This document shows positions 16,948 through 25,604 of a stretch of DNA of 64,000 bases, piece after piece; the first letter of the stretch is position 1, and each line of letters begins with the position of its first letter. The notes under the pieces are model-generated. The model ran no database searches and was not told the origin of the DNA. It saw nothing but the letters and a program-made list of their open reading frames with translations. The position numbers and the translations under genes were made by a program. Source of the DNA: Ensifer sp. MPMI2T (GTDB taxonomy: Bacteria > Pseudomonadota > Alphaproteobacteria > Rhizobiales > Rhizobiaceae); the NCBI RefSeq assembly GCF_004827385.1, contig NZ_SRXN01000019.1, positions 62,001-126,000 on the forward strand, read 5' to 3'.

Positions 16948-17727
16948 ATGCTTCCCGGTTTCGACTTCTATCTCGTCGCCATCCCCGCAGTCCTGCTCGT
17001 CGGCCTCAGCAAGGGTGGCATGGGCGAGGCGCTTGCGTTGATGGGCGTTCCGATCCTGTCGATGGCGGTGTCTCCTGTTCAGGCGGCAGCGCTGCTGCTG
17101 CCGATCCTCATCGCCATGGATGTCGTCTCCCTGTGGATCTGGCGCAAACACGGCGACTGGAAGACGCTCTCGATGCTGCTGCCCGGCGCGATTGCCGGCA
17201 TCGCCATCGGCTGGGCGACCTCTGCCTATGTGCCACGCGACGCCTTGAGGCTAATCATCGGCCTTATCACGGTCGTCTTCGTGCTGCGCTATGTCTACAC
17301 CGTCTGGCGCAGCCGCAATGGTGCCCCGATCAGCCCCAAGAAACAGCGCGCCGGTCCCGCCGCGCTCTGGGGCTCCTTTGCAGGTTACGGCAGCTTCGTC
17401 GCCCATGCCGGTGGCCCGCCTTTTCAGATCTATGCATTGCCGCTGAGGCTTGAACCGCGTGAGTATACAGGCACCATTGTGCGCTTCTTCGCGATCCTCA
17501 ATGCGGTGAAGCTCATTCCCTATTTCGCCCTCGGCCAACTCGATATCAGCAACCTGAAGACATCCGCCACGCTTTTCCCGCTGGCGATGGTAGCGACGGC
17601 CTGCGGCGCCTGGATCGTCCGGCGCATGAGGCCGCAGATCTTCTATCCCTTCATGTACACGATGGCCTTTATTGCCGGATCGAGACTTGTATGGGACGGC
17701 CTTGCGAGCCTCATGGCCGGCAGGTGA
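16948..17727 (+). CDS. TSUP family permease (TauE/SafE)
   Basis: A 259-residue protein with about eight membrane helices. It carries the family pattern PAVLLVGLSKGGMGEALALMGVPILSM at the N terminus and GSFAGYGSFVAHAGGPPFQIYALPL in the second half, the two pseudo-repeats of TauE/SafE proteins. Members export sulfite, sulfoacetate or other organosulfur anions; the ligand here is unknown. It is divergent from the ThiE-like gene and followed after 90 bases by an ArsR gene, which might regulate it. Confidence 0.85.
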   Translation: MLPGFDFYLVAIPAVLLVGLSKGGMGEALALMGVPILSMAVSPVQAAALLLPILIAMDVVSLWIWRKHGDWKTLSMLLPGAIAGIAIGWATSAYVPRDALRLIIGLITVVFVLRYVYTVWRSRNGAPISPKKQRAGPAALWGSFAGYGSFVAHAGGPPFQIYALPLRLEPREYTGTIVRFFAILNAVKLIPYFALGQLDISNLKTSATLFPLAMVATACGAWIVRRMRPQIFYPFMYTMAFIAGSRLVWDGLASLMAGR

Positions 17728-17817
17728 GGCCTCGCGAAATTGTTGCAGGGCAAAATCGCTTATACTGCAACGCACAATTTTCTTGCCGCTTACGTAGAAT
17801 TCGCTTAACGTTCGCTC

Positions 17818-18078
17818 ATGACCATTGCGGACCCATTCGATGCCATCGCGGATCCGAACCGGCGCTACCTGCTGGAGGAACTCAGACGCGCACCGAAGAC
17901 GGTGAATGAATTGGCCGAAGGCCTGCCGATCAGCCGCCCGGCCGTGTCGCAGCACCTGAAGGCGTTGCTCGACTGCAATCTTGTATCTGTTTCATCGATC
18001 GGAACGCGGCGGATCTATGCGATCCACAAGCCCGGCTTCGACAAGCTGAACCTGTGGCTCGACCAGTTTTGGTCCTGA
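17818..18078 (+). CDS. Small ArsR-type helix-turn-helix regulator
   Basis: An 86-residue winged-helix protein. Residues 5-75 match the ArsR fold (DPNRRYLLEELRRAPKTVNELAEGL, recognition helix SRPAVSQHLKALLDCNLV, wing VSSIGTRRIYAI). It has one cysteine and no CVC metal site, so metal sensing is unlikely. It resembles the regulators often paired with SRPBCC proteins, but none follows here. The target may be the TSUP gene or itself. The ATG is at 17818. Confidence 0.8.
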   Translation: MTIADPFDAIADPNRRYLLEELRRAPKTVNELAEGLPISRPAVSQHLKALLDCNLVSVSSIGTRRIYAIHKPGFDKLNLWLDQFWS

Positions 18079-18127
18079 TGCATGTCGCCCAAAAGTACGG
18101 CAGCGCTTTTGGCACAACGACATGCAT
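18079..18127. repeat. Short inverted repeat, family 2 (copy 2)
   Basis: Starts at the ArsR stop. Outer arms are TGCATGTCG and CGACATGCA; inner part is CCCAAAAGTA...GCGCTTTTGG. It matches the element at 8464-8515 in arms and length. Confidence 0.6.
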
Positions 18128-18157
18128 AAGGAAGAAGGCATGAACGGAATGCCCGAC

Positions 18158-18185
18158 AAAAATAGACCGGGCGTCGGGCCCGGTC
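18158..18185 (-). terminator. Intrinsic terminator of the minus-strand DUF465 gene
   Basis: On the minus strand, stem GACCGGGC / GCCCGGTC followed by TATTTTT. It lies 95 bases past the DUF465 stop. Confidence 0.65.
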
Positions 18186-18279
18186 GAGTGTTCCGTGTAC
18201 TCCGTGATGGGATTGGTTCTTGACCTTGTTGCGTTGTCACAACAAATGGAGACAACGCCACCCGAAATACCGTTCAGAA

Positions 18280-18453
18280 TCAGTGGGTCGAGGAACGGAG
18301 TCTTTCGATTTCGTCCTTGATGCGCAGCTTCCGCCGCTTGAGTTCGCTAATCAACTCGTCCTCGCAGGACGGTGAGTTGAGAGCAGCGTGGAGCTCCTGT
18401 TCCAGGGCGCCATGTTTTTTCTCAAGCGTTGCAAGATGAGCCTCAATGGTCAT
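18280..18453 (-). CDS. DUF465 (YdcH-like) small protein
   Basis: A 57-residue charged helical hairpin: MTIEAHLATLEKKHGALEQEL, a short turn with SPSCEDE, then LISELKRRKLRIKDEIERL. This is the usual form of DUF465/YdcH proteins, whose role is unknown. The ATG at 18453 has a strong GGAAGGGA site. It is divergent from a second DUF465 gene at 18667, with two perfect inverted repeats between them. Confidence 0.85.
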   Translation of the reverse strand: MTIEAHLATLEKKHGALEQELHAALNSPSCEDELISELKRRKLRIKDEIERLRSSTH

Positions 18454-18477
18454 TTGGCAGTCCCTTCCTTTTGCTTG

Positions 18478-18524
18478 CATCCGGCAGGTAAATGCCGGAT
18501 GTTCCATGGTGGTAACCTTACCAC
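18478..18524. promoter_or_regulatory. Two inverted repeats between divergent DUF465 genes
   Basis: First repeat: CATCCGGC (18478-18485) and GCCGGATG (18494-18501) with an 8-base spacer. Second repeat: GTGGTAA-CC-TTACCAC (18509-18524), a perfect 16-bp palindrome. The first is 25 bases before the minus-strand start codon and may fold in the leader. The second looks like an operator. No cognate protein is known to me. Confidence 0.45.
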
Positions 18525-18666
18525 TCTGCCACGCCATTTTTCATTTGTCGAAGGCGAAATGATGGCATCTGATAACTTCCCGTTACCGCCCAAGATGTGG
18601 TAGAGCGGCGCATGAAAACTCCGGATCGCAGATCGATTGCGATCGGGCTTATGGGGATCGTTTTGC

Positions 18667-18870
18667 ATGCCGGACCAGGACCAGGCCGAACTCAGACTGA
18701 CCATCGCGCGCCTGAGGCAGGAACATGAAGACTACGACGTCGCCATCAACGCCATGATTGAGACCGGCTGCGACGCATTGCGCATCCAGCGCATGAAGAA
18801 GAAGAAGCTGGCCATCAAGGACAAGATCAGCAAGATCGAAGACCAGATCATCCCCGACATCATCGCCTGA
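18667..18870 (+). CDS. DUF465 (YdcH-like) small protein, second copy
   Basis: A 67-residue helical hairpin of the same family as the gene at 18280: [26 protein letters not shown], then [23 protein letters not shown], ending IIPDIIA. The ATG at 18667 follows TGGGGATCG. It precedes purE by 17 bases and may be co-transcribed with purEK. Its function is unknown. Confidence 0.8.
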   Translation: MPDQDQAELRLTIARLRQEHEDYDVAINAMIETGCDALRIQRMKKKKLAIKDKISKIEDQIIPDIIA

Positions 18871-18887
18871 AACGGATCAAGACAGAC

Positions 18888-19388
18888 GTGACAGACACGA
18901 CCACCCCGCCCGTCGCCATCATCATGGGAAGCCAGTCGGACTGGGAGACGATGAAGAACGCGGCCGACACGCTCGAAGCGCTCGACATCGCCTACGAGGC
19001 CCGGATCGTTTCGGCTCATCGCACGCCGGACCGTCTGGTGAGCTTCGCCAAGGGCGCACGTGACGAGGGCTTCAAGGTGATCATCGCCGGCGCAGGTGGC
19101 GCGGCGCATCTGCCGGGCATGTGTGCATCGATGACGCCGCTGCCGGTCTTCGGCGTTCCGGTGCAGTCGAAGGCGCTTTCCGGTCAGGACAGCCTGCTTT
19201 CGATCGTGCAGATGCCGGCCGGCATTCCCGTCGGCACGCTGGCGATCGGAAAGGCGGGAGCGATCAATGCGGCGCTGCTTGCCGCTGCCGTCCTCGCGCT
19301 TAGCGACGACGATCTCGCCGACCGCCTCGACGATTGGCGCGAACAGCAGACCGTCTCGGTCGCCGAGTACCCGGTGGACGAGGCATGA
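18888..19388 (+). CDS. purE: N5-carboxyaminoimidazole ribonucleotide mutase
   Basis: A 166-residue class I PurE, which converts N5-CAIR to CAIR in purine synthesis. Visible motifs are [14 protein letters not shown] near residue 9, the substrate loop SAHRTPDRL near 44, and [26 protein letters not shown] near 67. The start is a GTG at 18888. The stop overlaps the purK start (ATGA), so the pair is translationally coupled; PurK makes the substrate of PurE. Confidence 0.95.
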   Translation: MTDTTTPPVAIIMGSQSDWETMKNAADTLEALDIAYEARIVSAHRTPDRLVSFAKGARDEGFKVIIAGAGGAAHLPGMCASMTPLPVFGVPVQSKALSGQDSLLSIVQMPAGIPVGTLAIGKAGAINAALLAAAVLALSDDDLADRLDDWREQQTVSVAEYPVDEA

Positions 19389-20434
19389 AGACCATCGGCA
19401 TTATTGGCGGCGGGCAGCTCGGCCGCATGCTCGCGATGGCGGCTGCCCGCCTGAATTTCCGCACCGTCATACTCGAACCGCAGCCGGACTGTCCCGCCGC
19501 CCAGGTCGCTAACGCCCAGATTGTCGCGCCTTACGACGACGCGCACGGGCTTGATCAGCTAGCCGCGGCTTCGGACCTCATCACCTATGAGTTCGAAAAC
19601 GTGCCTGTCTCCGCAGCCATAAGTTTGGCGGCCTCGCGCCCGGTCTTCCCGCCGCCGAAGGCGTTGGAAGTGGCCCAGGACCGGCTCGTGGAAAAGCGTT
19701 TCATCAATGACTGCGGCATTGCCACGGCGCGCTTCCACGCCATCGACAGCCAGGTTGACCTGGAACTGGCACTTGCCGACTTCGGCGGCGCCGGCGTGCT
19801 CAAAACCCGGCGGCTCGGCTATGACGGCAAGGGCCAGCGCGTGTTCCGCTCACCTGCGGACGACCCTGCCGGCGCCTTCGCGGCGCTGGGGCAAGTGCCC
19901 CTCATCCTCGAAAGCTTCGTGCGCTTCGAGCGCGAGATCTCGATCATCGCTGCACGCGGCCCCGACGGCAGCAGCGCCTGTTTCGACCCGGCAGAAAACG
20001 TACATCGGAACGGTATCCTCTACACCTCCACCGTGCCGGCGTCCGTGGGCCCCGCGACGGCAGACGCCGCGCGGGCGGCAGCAATCGCCATGCTCGACGC
20101 GCTGGGCTATGTCGGCGTGATCGGCGTCGAGTTCTTCGTGCTGGCCGATGGCAGCGTCGTCGCCAATGAGATCGCTCCGCGCGTCCACAATTCCGGCCAT
20201 TGGACGGAAGCGGCCTGCGTCGTATCACAATTCGAGCAGCATATCCGCGCGATCGCCGGCCTGCCGCTCGGCGACCCCTCACGCCATTCGGACTGCGTGA
20301 TGCAGAACCTTATCGGCGACGATATTGCCGAGGTCCCGGGCTTGCTTGCCGAACGCAACGTGCTCGTCCACCTCTACGGCAAAGCCGAGGCGCGCGTCGG
20401 CCGCAAGATGGGCCATTTCACCCGCCTGCGCTGA
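19385..20434 (+). CDS. purK: N5-carboxyaminoimidazole ribonucleotide synthase
   Basis: A 349-residue ATP-grasp enzyme that carboxylates aminoimidazole ribonucleotide using ATP and bicarbonate. It has the N-terminal [19 protein letters not shown], the ATP-grasp loop [12 protein letters not shown] near residue 140, and the metal-binding [26 protein letters not shown] near 255. The length is normal. The start codon overlaps the purE stop. A promoter-like sequence and hairpin follow before rpmJ. Confidence 0.95.
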   Translation: MKTIGIIGGGQLGRMLAMAAARLNFRTVILEPQPDCPAAQVANAQIVAPYDDAHGLDQLAAASDLITYEFENVPVSAAISLAASRPVFPPPKALEVAQDRLVEKRFINDCGIATARFHAIDSQVDLELALADFGGAGVLKTRRLGYDGKGQRVFRSPADDPAGAFAALGQVPLILESFVRFEREISIIAARGPDGSSACFDPAENVHRNGILYTSTVPASVGPATADAARAAAIAMLDALGYVGVIGVEFFVLADGSVVANEIAPRVHNSGHWTEAACVVSQFEQHIRAIAGLPLGDPSRHSDCVMQNLIGDDIAEVPGLLAERNVLVHLYGKAEARVGRKMGHFTRLR

Positions 20435-20486
20435 GGGAACGCCCACAGATTTGCGCTGTGCGGAAGTAAAATCCCCTGTCTTGCGG

Positions 20487-20515
20487 TTGACACGATAAGG
20501 GCGACACGGTATGTG
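20487..20515 (+). promoter_or_regulatory. Sigma-70 type promoter before rpmJ
   Basis: TTGACA (20487-20492), a 17-base spacer, then TATGTG (20510-20515). The expected transcript start near 20521 gives an 87-base leader for rpmJ beginning with a GC-rich hairpin. Confidence 0.5.
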
Positions 20516-20528
20516 CCTGCCTACTTAG

Positions 20529-20551
20529 AGCGCGCTGAATGGCGCGCTTTT
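20529..20551 (+). terminator. Hairpin with T tract between purK and rpmJ
   Basis: Stem AGCGCGC / GCGCGCT with loop TGAATG, then TTTT. It can terminate transcripts from purEK. It lies directly at the predicted 5' end of rpmJ mRNA, where it would act as a leader hairpin instead. Confidence 0.6.
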
Positions 20552-20607
20552 GATTGTTAGAGATTACCGGGCGAATTTTCGTTCCCCGAAACCTGCGGAT
20601 CAGGAAA

Positions 20608-20733
20608 ATGAAGATCAAGAATTCGCTCAAGTCGCTGAAGGCCCGTCACCGCGAAAACCGTCTGGTTCGCCGCAAGGGCCGCGTCTACATCATCAACAAG
20701 CAGAACCCGCGCTTCAAGGCACGTCAGGGCTGA
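20608..20733 (+). CDS. rpmJ: 50S ribosomal protein L36
   Basis: A 41-residue, strongly basic protein starting [20 protein letters not shown] with the C-terminal [11 protein letters not shown]. This is the zinc-free (C-minus) type of L36, lacking the four zinc ligands and standard in alphaproteobacteria. The ATG at 20608 follows CAGGAAA. It is a single-gene unit after purEK. Confidence 0.93.
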   Translation: MKIKNSLKSLKARHRENRLVRRKGRVYIINKQNPRFKARQG

Positions 20734-20830
20734 CGCCCTCGGGCAGCGATCGAGTTGCCCTGCCTGATTGGCGGTTCGCCCCCTGGTGATCCTCCATATT
20801 TGATTTGATCTTGTTCCATGGCGGGCTACG

Positions 20831-21439
20831 ATGTCCGCCATGCGTATTTTTGTGATCTCGATTCTGGCATCTCTTGCCGCACTCGCCGTCTCCCCCGGCA
20901 ACCCGCTCTGGGCAGCGGAGCCTGCGCCGCAAACGGAAACGGCAAACCTCACCACACCGAAACAGCGTCTTGATTCGTTGTTCGTCGACCTGAAGAAGGA
21001 ACGCGATGAAGCCAAGGCACGGCAGGTGGCCGACCGCATCCGCCTGGAGTGGCAGGATTCCGGCAGCGCCACCGTGAACCTCTTAATGCAATGGGTCGAC
21101 AAGGCGATCGCCGACGACAAGAACCCGGTTGCACTCGACATTCTCGATCAGGTGATCGCTCTCGCTCCGAATTACGTCGAAGGCTGGAACCGCCGCGCCA
21201 CCCTGCACTATCAAATGGGCAACTACCGCAAGTCGATGTCCGACATAAATCGCGTGCTCGCGATCGAACCACGGCATTTCGGTGCCCTTGCGGGCATGGC
21301 GACCATGCTGAGCGCCGCCGGTAAGGACGAGCTGGCGATGCGCGCCTGGCAACAGTTCCTCGACATCTACCCGTCGGATCGAAAGGCACAGGAGCAGCTT
21401 GGCGAACTGGCAGAGAAGCTCGCGGGCAGCCGGACCTGA
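20831..21439 (+). CDS. Exported TPR protein
   Basis: A 202-residue protein with a signal peptide (MRIFVISILASLAALAVSPGNPLWAAE) and at least three TPR units: ALDILDQVIALAPNYVEGWNRRATL, YRKSMSDINRVLAIEPRHFGALAGMA, and KDELAMRAWQQFLDIYPSDRKAQEQL. It is probably periplasmic and mediates protein contacts. A second ATG at 20840 is an alternative start. It is a monocistron with no informative neighbours. Confidence 0.85.
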   Translation: MSAMRIFVISILASLAALAVSPGNPLWAAEPAPQTETANLTTPKQRLDSLFVDLKKERDEAKARQVADRIRLEWQDSGSATVNLLMQWVDKAIADDKNPVALDILDQVIALAPNYVEGWNRRATLHYQMGNYRKSMSDINRVLAIEPRHFGALAGMATMLSAAGKDELAMRAWQQFLDIYPSDRKAQEQLGELAEKLAGSRT

Positions 21440-21579
21440 GCCGATACGACTAGCTGGTCCACCATGGAGCGGGCAGCATCGCCGAAGCGATCTGATATCA
21501 GAAGCTTGCAGGGATTGCCTCCAAAGGCACATGCGGTAGAAACAGCATCTTTCTCAACCGCAATTGAGGAAGAGCGATC

Positions 21580-22629
21580 ATGCTCGCGGCGTTGCTGCTT
21601 CTCGCCACTCTGACGATCACCGGTGTCGGCTATAGTGTCTGGCAGGCGCGACGCATATCCGCCCTCTTTCCCAACCGCGGCGACCTTGTCGATGTCGGCG
21701 GCTTCCGCATGAATTGCGTCCACGTCCCCGCGCCTGGTAGCCCCGATCTGCCGCCGATTGTCTTCATCCACGGTGCCGGCGGCAACCTGCTCGACCAGAT
21801 GCATGCGTTCAGGCCGGCCCTCGAAGGGCGGGCGGAGCTGCTTTTCGTCGACCGGCCGGGCCATGGTTACTCGGAGCGGGGCGGAACCGTCAATGGCTGG
21901 CCGGACGGTCAGGCAGACGCGATCGCCAGACTGATGGAAAGGCGCGACATCGATCGCGCCATCGTCGTCGGCCATTCCTTCGGCGCTGCGATTGCCGCAA
22001 GTTTTGCGCTTCATCACCCCGAGCGAACCGCGGGCGTCGTTCTTCTCGCACCGGCGACGCATCCCTGGCCTGGCGGAATCGACTGGTACTTCTCGCTGGC
22101 GACGCTGCCTTGTCTCGGCTGGCTCTTGGCCCACACGGTCGCCACTCCGCTCGGCCTGCGCCGCATCGACAGTGCTACACGCTCGATCTTCTCGCCCAAT
22201 GAGCGCCCGCTGGATTACATCGGCAAGACAGCTCCGCATCTGGTGCTGCGGCCGACAACCTTTCTCAACAATGCGATCGATGTTGCCAACCTGCACGCTT
22301 ATGTGACGCGTGTCTCTCCGCGCTATGCCGAGATCGCGGCACCGACGGTCGTCATCACCGGCGACAGCGACGCCATCGTTCTGGCCGATATCCATGCGCG
22401 TGGCCTTGCGCGCGACATTGCCGGATCGGAGCTATTGTGGATCGCCAATCTCGGTCACAAGCCAGATTATGTGGTGACCGACGTCATCGTTGCAGCGATC
22501 GAGAAGCTGGCAGGCAAGCCGCGCGACCTCCAGGAGGCAGCGCGGCGTGCCGAAGCCCGCCTCGCGATCCGCGACGCTTCAATGCAGGAGAAGTCCTATA
22601 CGCCGGTCAGCCCATCCGAGCCGATATAG
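21580..22629 (+). CDS. Alpha/beta-hydrolase, membrane-anchored
   Basis: A 349-residue hydrolase. An N-terminal membrane segment (LAALLLLATLTITGVGYSVW) precedes the alpha/beta fold: FIHGAGGNLLDQM (oxyanion region), VDRPGHGYS, nucleophile elbow VVGHSFGAAIA (Ser), and a C-terminal acid/His region with GDSDAIV and NLGHKPDY. The substrate is unknown. A TTGAGGAAGAG site precedes the ATG. The last 34 bases overlap the 3' end of the convergent pykA gene. Confidence 0.85.
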   Translation: MLAALLLLATLTITGVGYSVWQARRISALFPNRGDLVDVGGFRMNCVHVPAPGSPDLPPIVFIHGAGGNLLDQMHAFRPALEGRAELLFVDRPGHGYSERGGTVNGWPDGQADAIARLMERRDIDRAIVVGHSFGAAIAASFALHHPERTAGVVLLAPATHPWPGGIDWYFSLATLPCLGWLLAHTVATPLGLRRIDSATRSIFSPNERPLDYIGKTAPHLVLRPTTFLNNAIDVANLHAYVTRVSPRYAEIAAPTVVITGDSDAIVLADIHARGLARDIAGSELLWIANLGHKPDYVVTDVIVAAIEKLAGKPRDLQEAARRAEARLAIRDASMQEKSYTPVSPSEPI

Positions 22630-24035
22630 GCGATGCGCAGCATGTTGGTGGCACCTGGCGTTCCGAGCGGGAAACCGGCGGAGATGATGATGCGGTCGCC
22701 CGGCTTGCCGAAACCCTCCGCCGCGACGATGCGGCAGGCCCGGTTGACCATGTCGTCGAGATCTTTCGCATCCTCGGTGACGACACAGTGCAGACCCCAG
22801 ACCACCGACAGGCGCCTTGCGGTCTCGACAATCGGCGAAAGCGCGATGACCGGCACCTGCGGCCGCTCACGCGCAGCGCGCAGGCCCGTTGCGCCTGACG
22901 ACGTGTAGGTGACGATCGCCGCAAGCTTCAGGGTTTCGGCGATCTGGTGAGCGGCGAGCGAAATCGCGTCGGCGCCGGTCGCCTCCGGCGCCGTGCGCTG
23001 CGCATAGATAATGCCCGGATAATGCGGATCACGCTCGACGTTGCTCGCGATCGAGGCCATCGTCGAGACCGCCTCCACCGGATACTCACCGGAGGCGGAC
23101 TCGGCCGAAAGCATCACTGCGTCGGCGCCCTCGAACACAGCCGTGGCCACGTCAGATACCTCCGCGCGGGTCGGAACCGGCGATGAGATCATCGACTCCA
23201 GCATCTGGGTAGCGACGACAACAGGCTTGCCGGCACGCCGACAGGCGCGTGTCAGTTGCTTCTGCAGGCCGGGGACGGATTCAAGCGGCATCTCCACGCC
23301 GAGGTCTCCGCGCGCCACCATCAGCGCGTCGGAAAGCTCGATGATCTCGTCGATGCGCTCGATCGCCTGCGGCTTTTCAATCTTCGACATCAGGCCGACA
23401 CGGCCGCGGGCAATCTTGCGGACTTCGGCGAGATCTTCCGGCCGCTGGATGAAGGAGAGCGCCACCCAGTCTACCTGCCCTGTCGCCAGCACGGCATCGA
23501 GATCGATGCGGTCCTTCTCGGTCAGCGCGCCGACGCCGAGCAGCGTGTCAGGCAGGCTCACACCCTTGCGGTCCGATATCCTCGTACCGGAGACAACGGT
23601 CGTGACGATGCTCTTGCCGTCCGTCTTCTCGGCCCTGAGGTGCAGCTTGCCGTCATCGATCAGCAGGCGATCGCCGGGCTTCACCGCCTCGAGAATTTCC
23701 GGATGGGGAAGATAGACGCGGGTGTTGTCGCCGGGAATCTCCTCGTTGTCGAGCGTGAAGGTCTGGCCGATCTTGAGCTCGACCTTGCCATCGGCGAACT
23801 TGCCGACGCGCAGCTTGGGACCCTGCAGGTCGGCGAGAATGCCGATCGGCCGGCCGCAACGGGTTTCGACACTACGGATCTTCTCGATCAACGAGCGCAT
23901 GACGTCATGGCTCGCATGGCTCATGTTGATACGGAACAGATCGGCTCCCGCCTCATGCAGCCTCTGGATCATTTGCTCGTCGGACGACGCCGGCCCGAGC
24001 GTGGCGAGGATTTTGACTTTTCTGTTCCGCTTCAT
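22596..24035 (-). CDS. pykA: Pyruvate kinase
   Basis: A 479-residue pyruvate kinase, which converts phosphoenolpyruvate and ADP to pyruvate and ATP. It starts MKRNRKVKILATLGPASSD. It contains LFRINMSHASHD, the active-site stretch VGLMSKIEKPQAIERIDEIIELSDALMVARGDLGVEMP near residue 220, and TQMLESMISSPVPTRAEVSDVATAV. The length is normal. The start overlaps the stop of the upstream DUF1036 gene by one base, so they form one operon. It is convergent and overlapping with the hydrolase gene. Confidence 0.96.
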   Translation of the reverse strand: MKRNRKVKILATLGPASSDEQMIQRLHEAGADLFRINMSHASHDVMRSLIEKIRSVETRCGRPIGILADLQGPKLRVGKFADGKVELKIGQTFTLDNEEIPGDNTRVYLPHPEILEAVKPGDRLLIDDGKLHLRAEKTDGKSIVTTVVSGTRISDRKGVSLPDTLLGVGALTEKDRIDLDAVLATGQVDWVALSFIQRPEDLAEVRKIARGRVGLMSKIEKPQAIERIDEIIELSDALMVARGDLGVEMPLESVPGLQKQLTRACRRAGKPVVVATQMLESMISSPVPTRAEVSDVATAVFEGADAVMLSAESASGEYPVEAVSTMASIASNVERDPHYPGIIYAQRTAPEATGADAISLAAHQIAETLKLAAIVTYTSSGATGLRAARERPQVPVIALSPIVETARRLSVVWGLHCVVTEDAKDLDDMVNRACRIVAAEGFGKPGDRIIISAGFPLGTPGATNMLRIAYIGSDGLTGV

Positions 24036-24520
24036 CAATTCTGGCTTTCCTGCGTGCCGGGCGTGTCGGAAAGCTGAACCATCCAGCTGCCCTGCCGCCC
24101 CGTATCGTATTCCTTGAATCCCATGCGCTGGAAGCCGCGCGCGAAGCAGTCCTGCACGCCGGTGATCTTGAACTCGTTCTCGGCGACGCACATGTTGACC
24201 TCGCCGGTCCAGCGGCCGCCACGAGCCGCATCTTCCGCGTAGAGATAATAGTATCTGGATTGAAGTTCGCCCTCGATCAGGGTTGCGCAGGTCGTTGCCG
24301 GCACCTGCCACCAGCCTTCCGTCACCCAGCCATCCTTTGCGCGGTAGCCGATCGCCACGCCAACCAGGGTTTGCGTGCCGTTGCAGACACGAAAATCGGC
24401 ACGAGCCTCGTCAGCGACGATGAACGGCGCGGAGCTTGCCAACAAAAACAGGAGGGTAGCCCAGAACGTTCCCAGGCGTGGTTTCGCTTTGGAAAAAGGA
24501 TATCTAGACACGGCTTCCAA
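24035..24520 (-). CDS. DUF1036 exported protein
   Basis: A 161-residue protein with a hydrophobic signal segment (FWATLLFLLASSAPFIVADEARA) and the DUF1036 domain: FRVCNGTQTLVGVAIGYRAKDGWVTEGWW, then C-containing PATTCATLIEGEL, and VNMCVAENEFKITGVQDC. Four cysteines in the mature part suggest disulfides in the periplasm. Function is unknown, but the pairing with pykA is common in rhizobia. The start appears to be TTG at 24520, after ACGGAG. Confidence 0.8.
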   Translation of the reverse strand: MEAVSRYPFSKAKPRLGTFWATLLFLLASSAPFIVADEARADFRVCNGTQTLVGVAIGYRAKDGWVTEGWWQVPATTCATLIEGELQSRYYYLYAEDAARGGRWTGEVNMCVAENEFKITGVQDCFARGFQRMGFKEYDTGRQGSWMVQLSDTPGTQESQN

Positions 24521-24704
24521 CGGAACTCCGTTTTGATTTGCGTGGCACTTTCTTGCGATGCCCAGCCCCGAAAGTCAACGCAACACTAATCGATTACAAT
24601 TGGCATTCTGGTGACAAGAAGCAGAAGAGTTTCGCCTTTTTCTTGCGAATGGCCGTTGCGCATGCGATCACGTGCCCGGCGTTCACAGATCAAGCAGGAG
24701 CGGC

Positions 24705-25499
24705 ATGCAGCACTATTCCCCTTACGAGATCATTGAAGGCAATCCGGCGAATGGTCTCGTTCTTCTAGCCGACCACGCCATGAATCGTCTTCCACCGGAA
24801 TATGGAACGCTTGGCCTCCCCGACAGCGCCTTCACCCGGCACATTGCCTATGACATTGGCGTCGAGCCGCTCACGCGGGAATTGGCCTCGGCTCTCAACG
24901 CGCCGGCCGTGCTCGGTTGCTTCTCGCGACTGCTAATCGATCCGAACCGCGGCGAAGACGACCCGACGCTGATCATGAAGATCTCCGACGGTGCGGTCAT
25001 CCCAGGAAATCATCCGATCACCGACGAGGAATGGGAAAACAGGCTCAACCGTTTCCATCGCCCCTACCACCGCGCCGTTTCCCAAGTCATTGCGCGGGCT
25101 GCCGCGGCAGGCGGCAAGGCGCCGCTGGTCATCTCACTTCATTCCTTTACGCCGGCCTGGAAGGGTGTCGCCCGGCCGTGGCACGCCGCGGTGCTCTGGG
25201 ACAACGATTCGCGCGCTGTGTTTCCGCTGATCGAGCGGCTCGAAGCAACGGGCGATATCGTCGTCGGCAACAACGAGCCCTATGACGGGGCGCTGCGCGG
25301 CGATACCATGTACCGCCATTGTATGACGCCCGGCATTGCCCATGCGCTGATCGAGATCCGCCAGGACCTGATCGCCGACCCGGCCGGCGTCGCTGCCTGG
25401 GCCCGACGCCTTGCCCCAATCCTGGCGGAACTCAACGGCTTGCCGACGCTGCACGACTACCAGCGCCACCCCTCGCGCACGGGTGCTTACGACGACTGA
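24705..25499 (+). CDS. N-formylglutamate amidohydrolase family protein
   Basis: A 264-residue hydrolase of the N-formylglutamate amidohydrolase (HutG-like) family, which cleaves N-formylglutamate to glutamate and formate. Family traits are LLADHAMNRLPPEYG, SRLLIDPNRGEDDPTLI, LVISLHSFTP (metal His), and RHCMTPGIAHALIEIRQDLI. The ATG at 24705 has an AGGAG site. A paralogue lies at 60460. There are no hut genes beside it, so a role outside histidine breakdown is possible. Confidence 0.85.
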   Translation: MQHYSPYEIIEGNPANGLVLLADHAMNRLPPEYGTLGLPDSAFTRHIAYDIGVEPLTRELASALNAPAVLGCFSRLLIDPNRGEDDPTLIMKISDGAVIPGNHPITDEEWENRLNRFHRPYHRAVSQVIARAAAAGGKAPLVISLHSFTPAWKGVARPWHAAVLWDNDSRAVFPLIERLEATGDIVVGNNEPYDGALRGDTMYRHCMTPGIAHALIEIRQDLIADPAGVAAWARRLAPILAELNGLPTLHDYQRHPSRTGAYDD

Positions 25500-25503
25500 C
25501 CCA

Positions 25504-25592
25504 GCATGTACGCTTAAATCGCACCGGTTTTAGGGTAAAACATGCAGCAATTCAAAGTGCTGCAGCGCGTCTGATCAGACGCGGCGCTGCAG
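25504..25592. repeat. Rhizobial mosaic palindromic repeat
   Basis: Contains TTAAATCGCACCGGTTTTAG, ACATGCAGCAATTCAAAGTGC, and CAGCGCGTCTGATCAGACGCG with GGCGCTGCAG. It ends just before the AGGAGGAG ribosome site of the DUF1244 gene, so it could form part of that leader. Confidence 0.7.
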
Positions 25593-25604
25593 GAGGAGAC
25601 CAAC

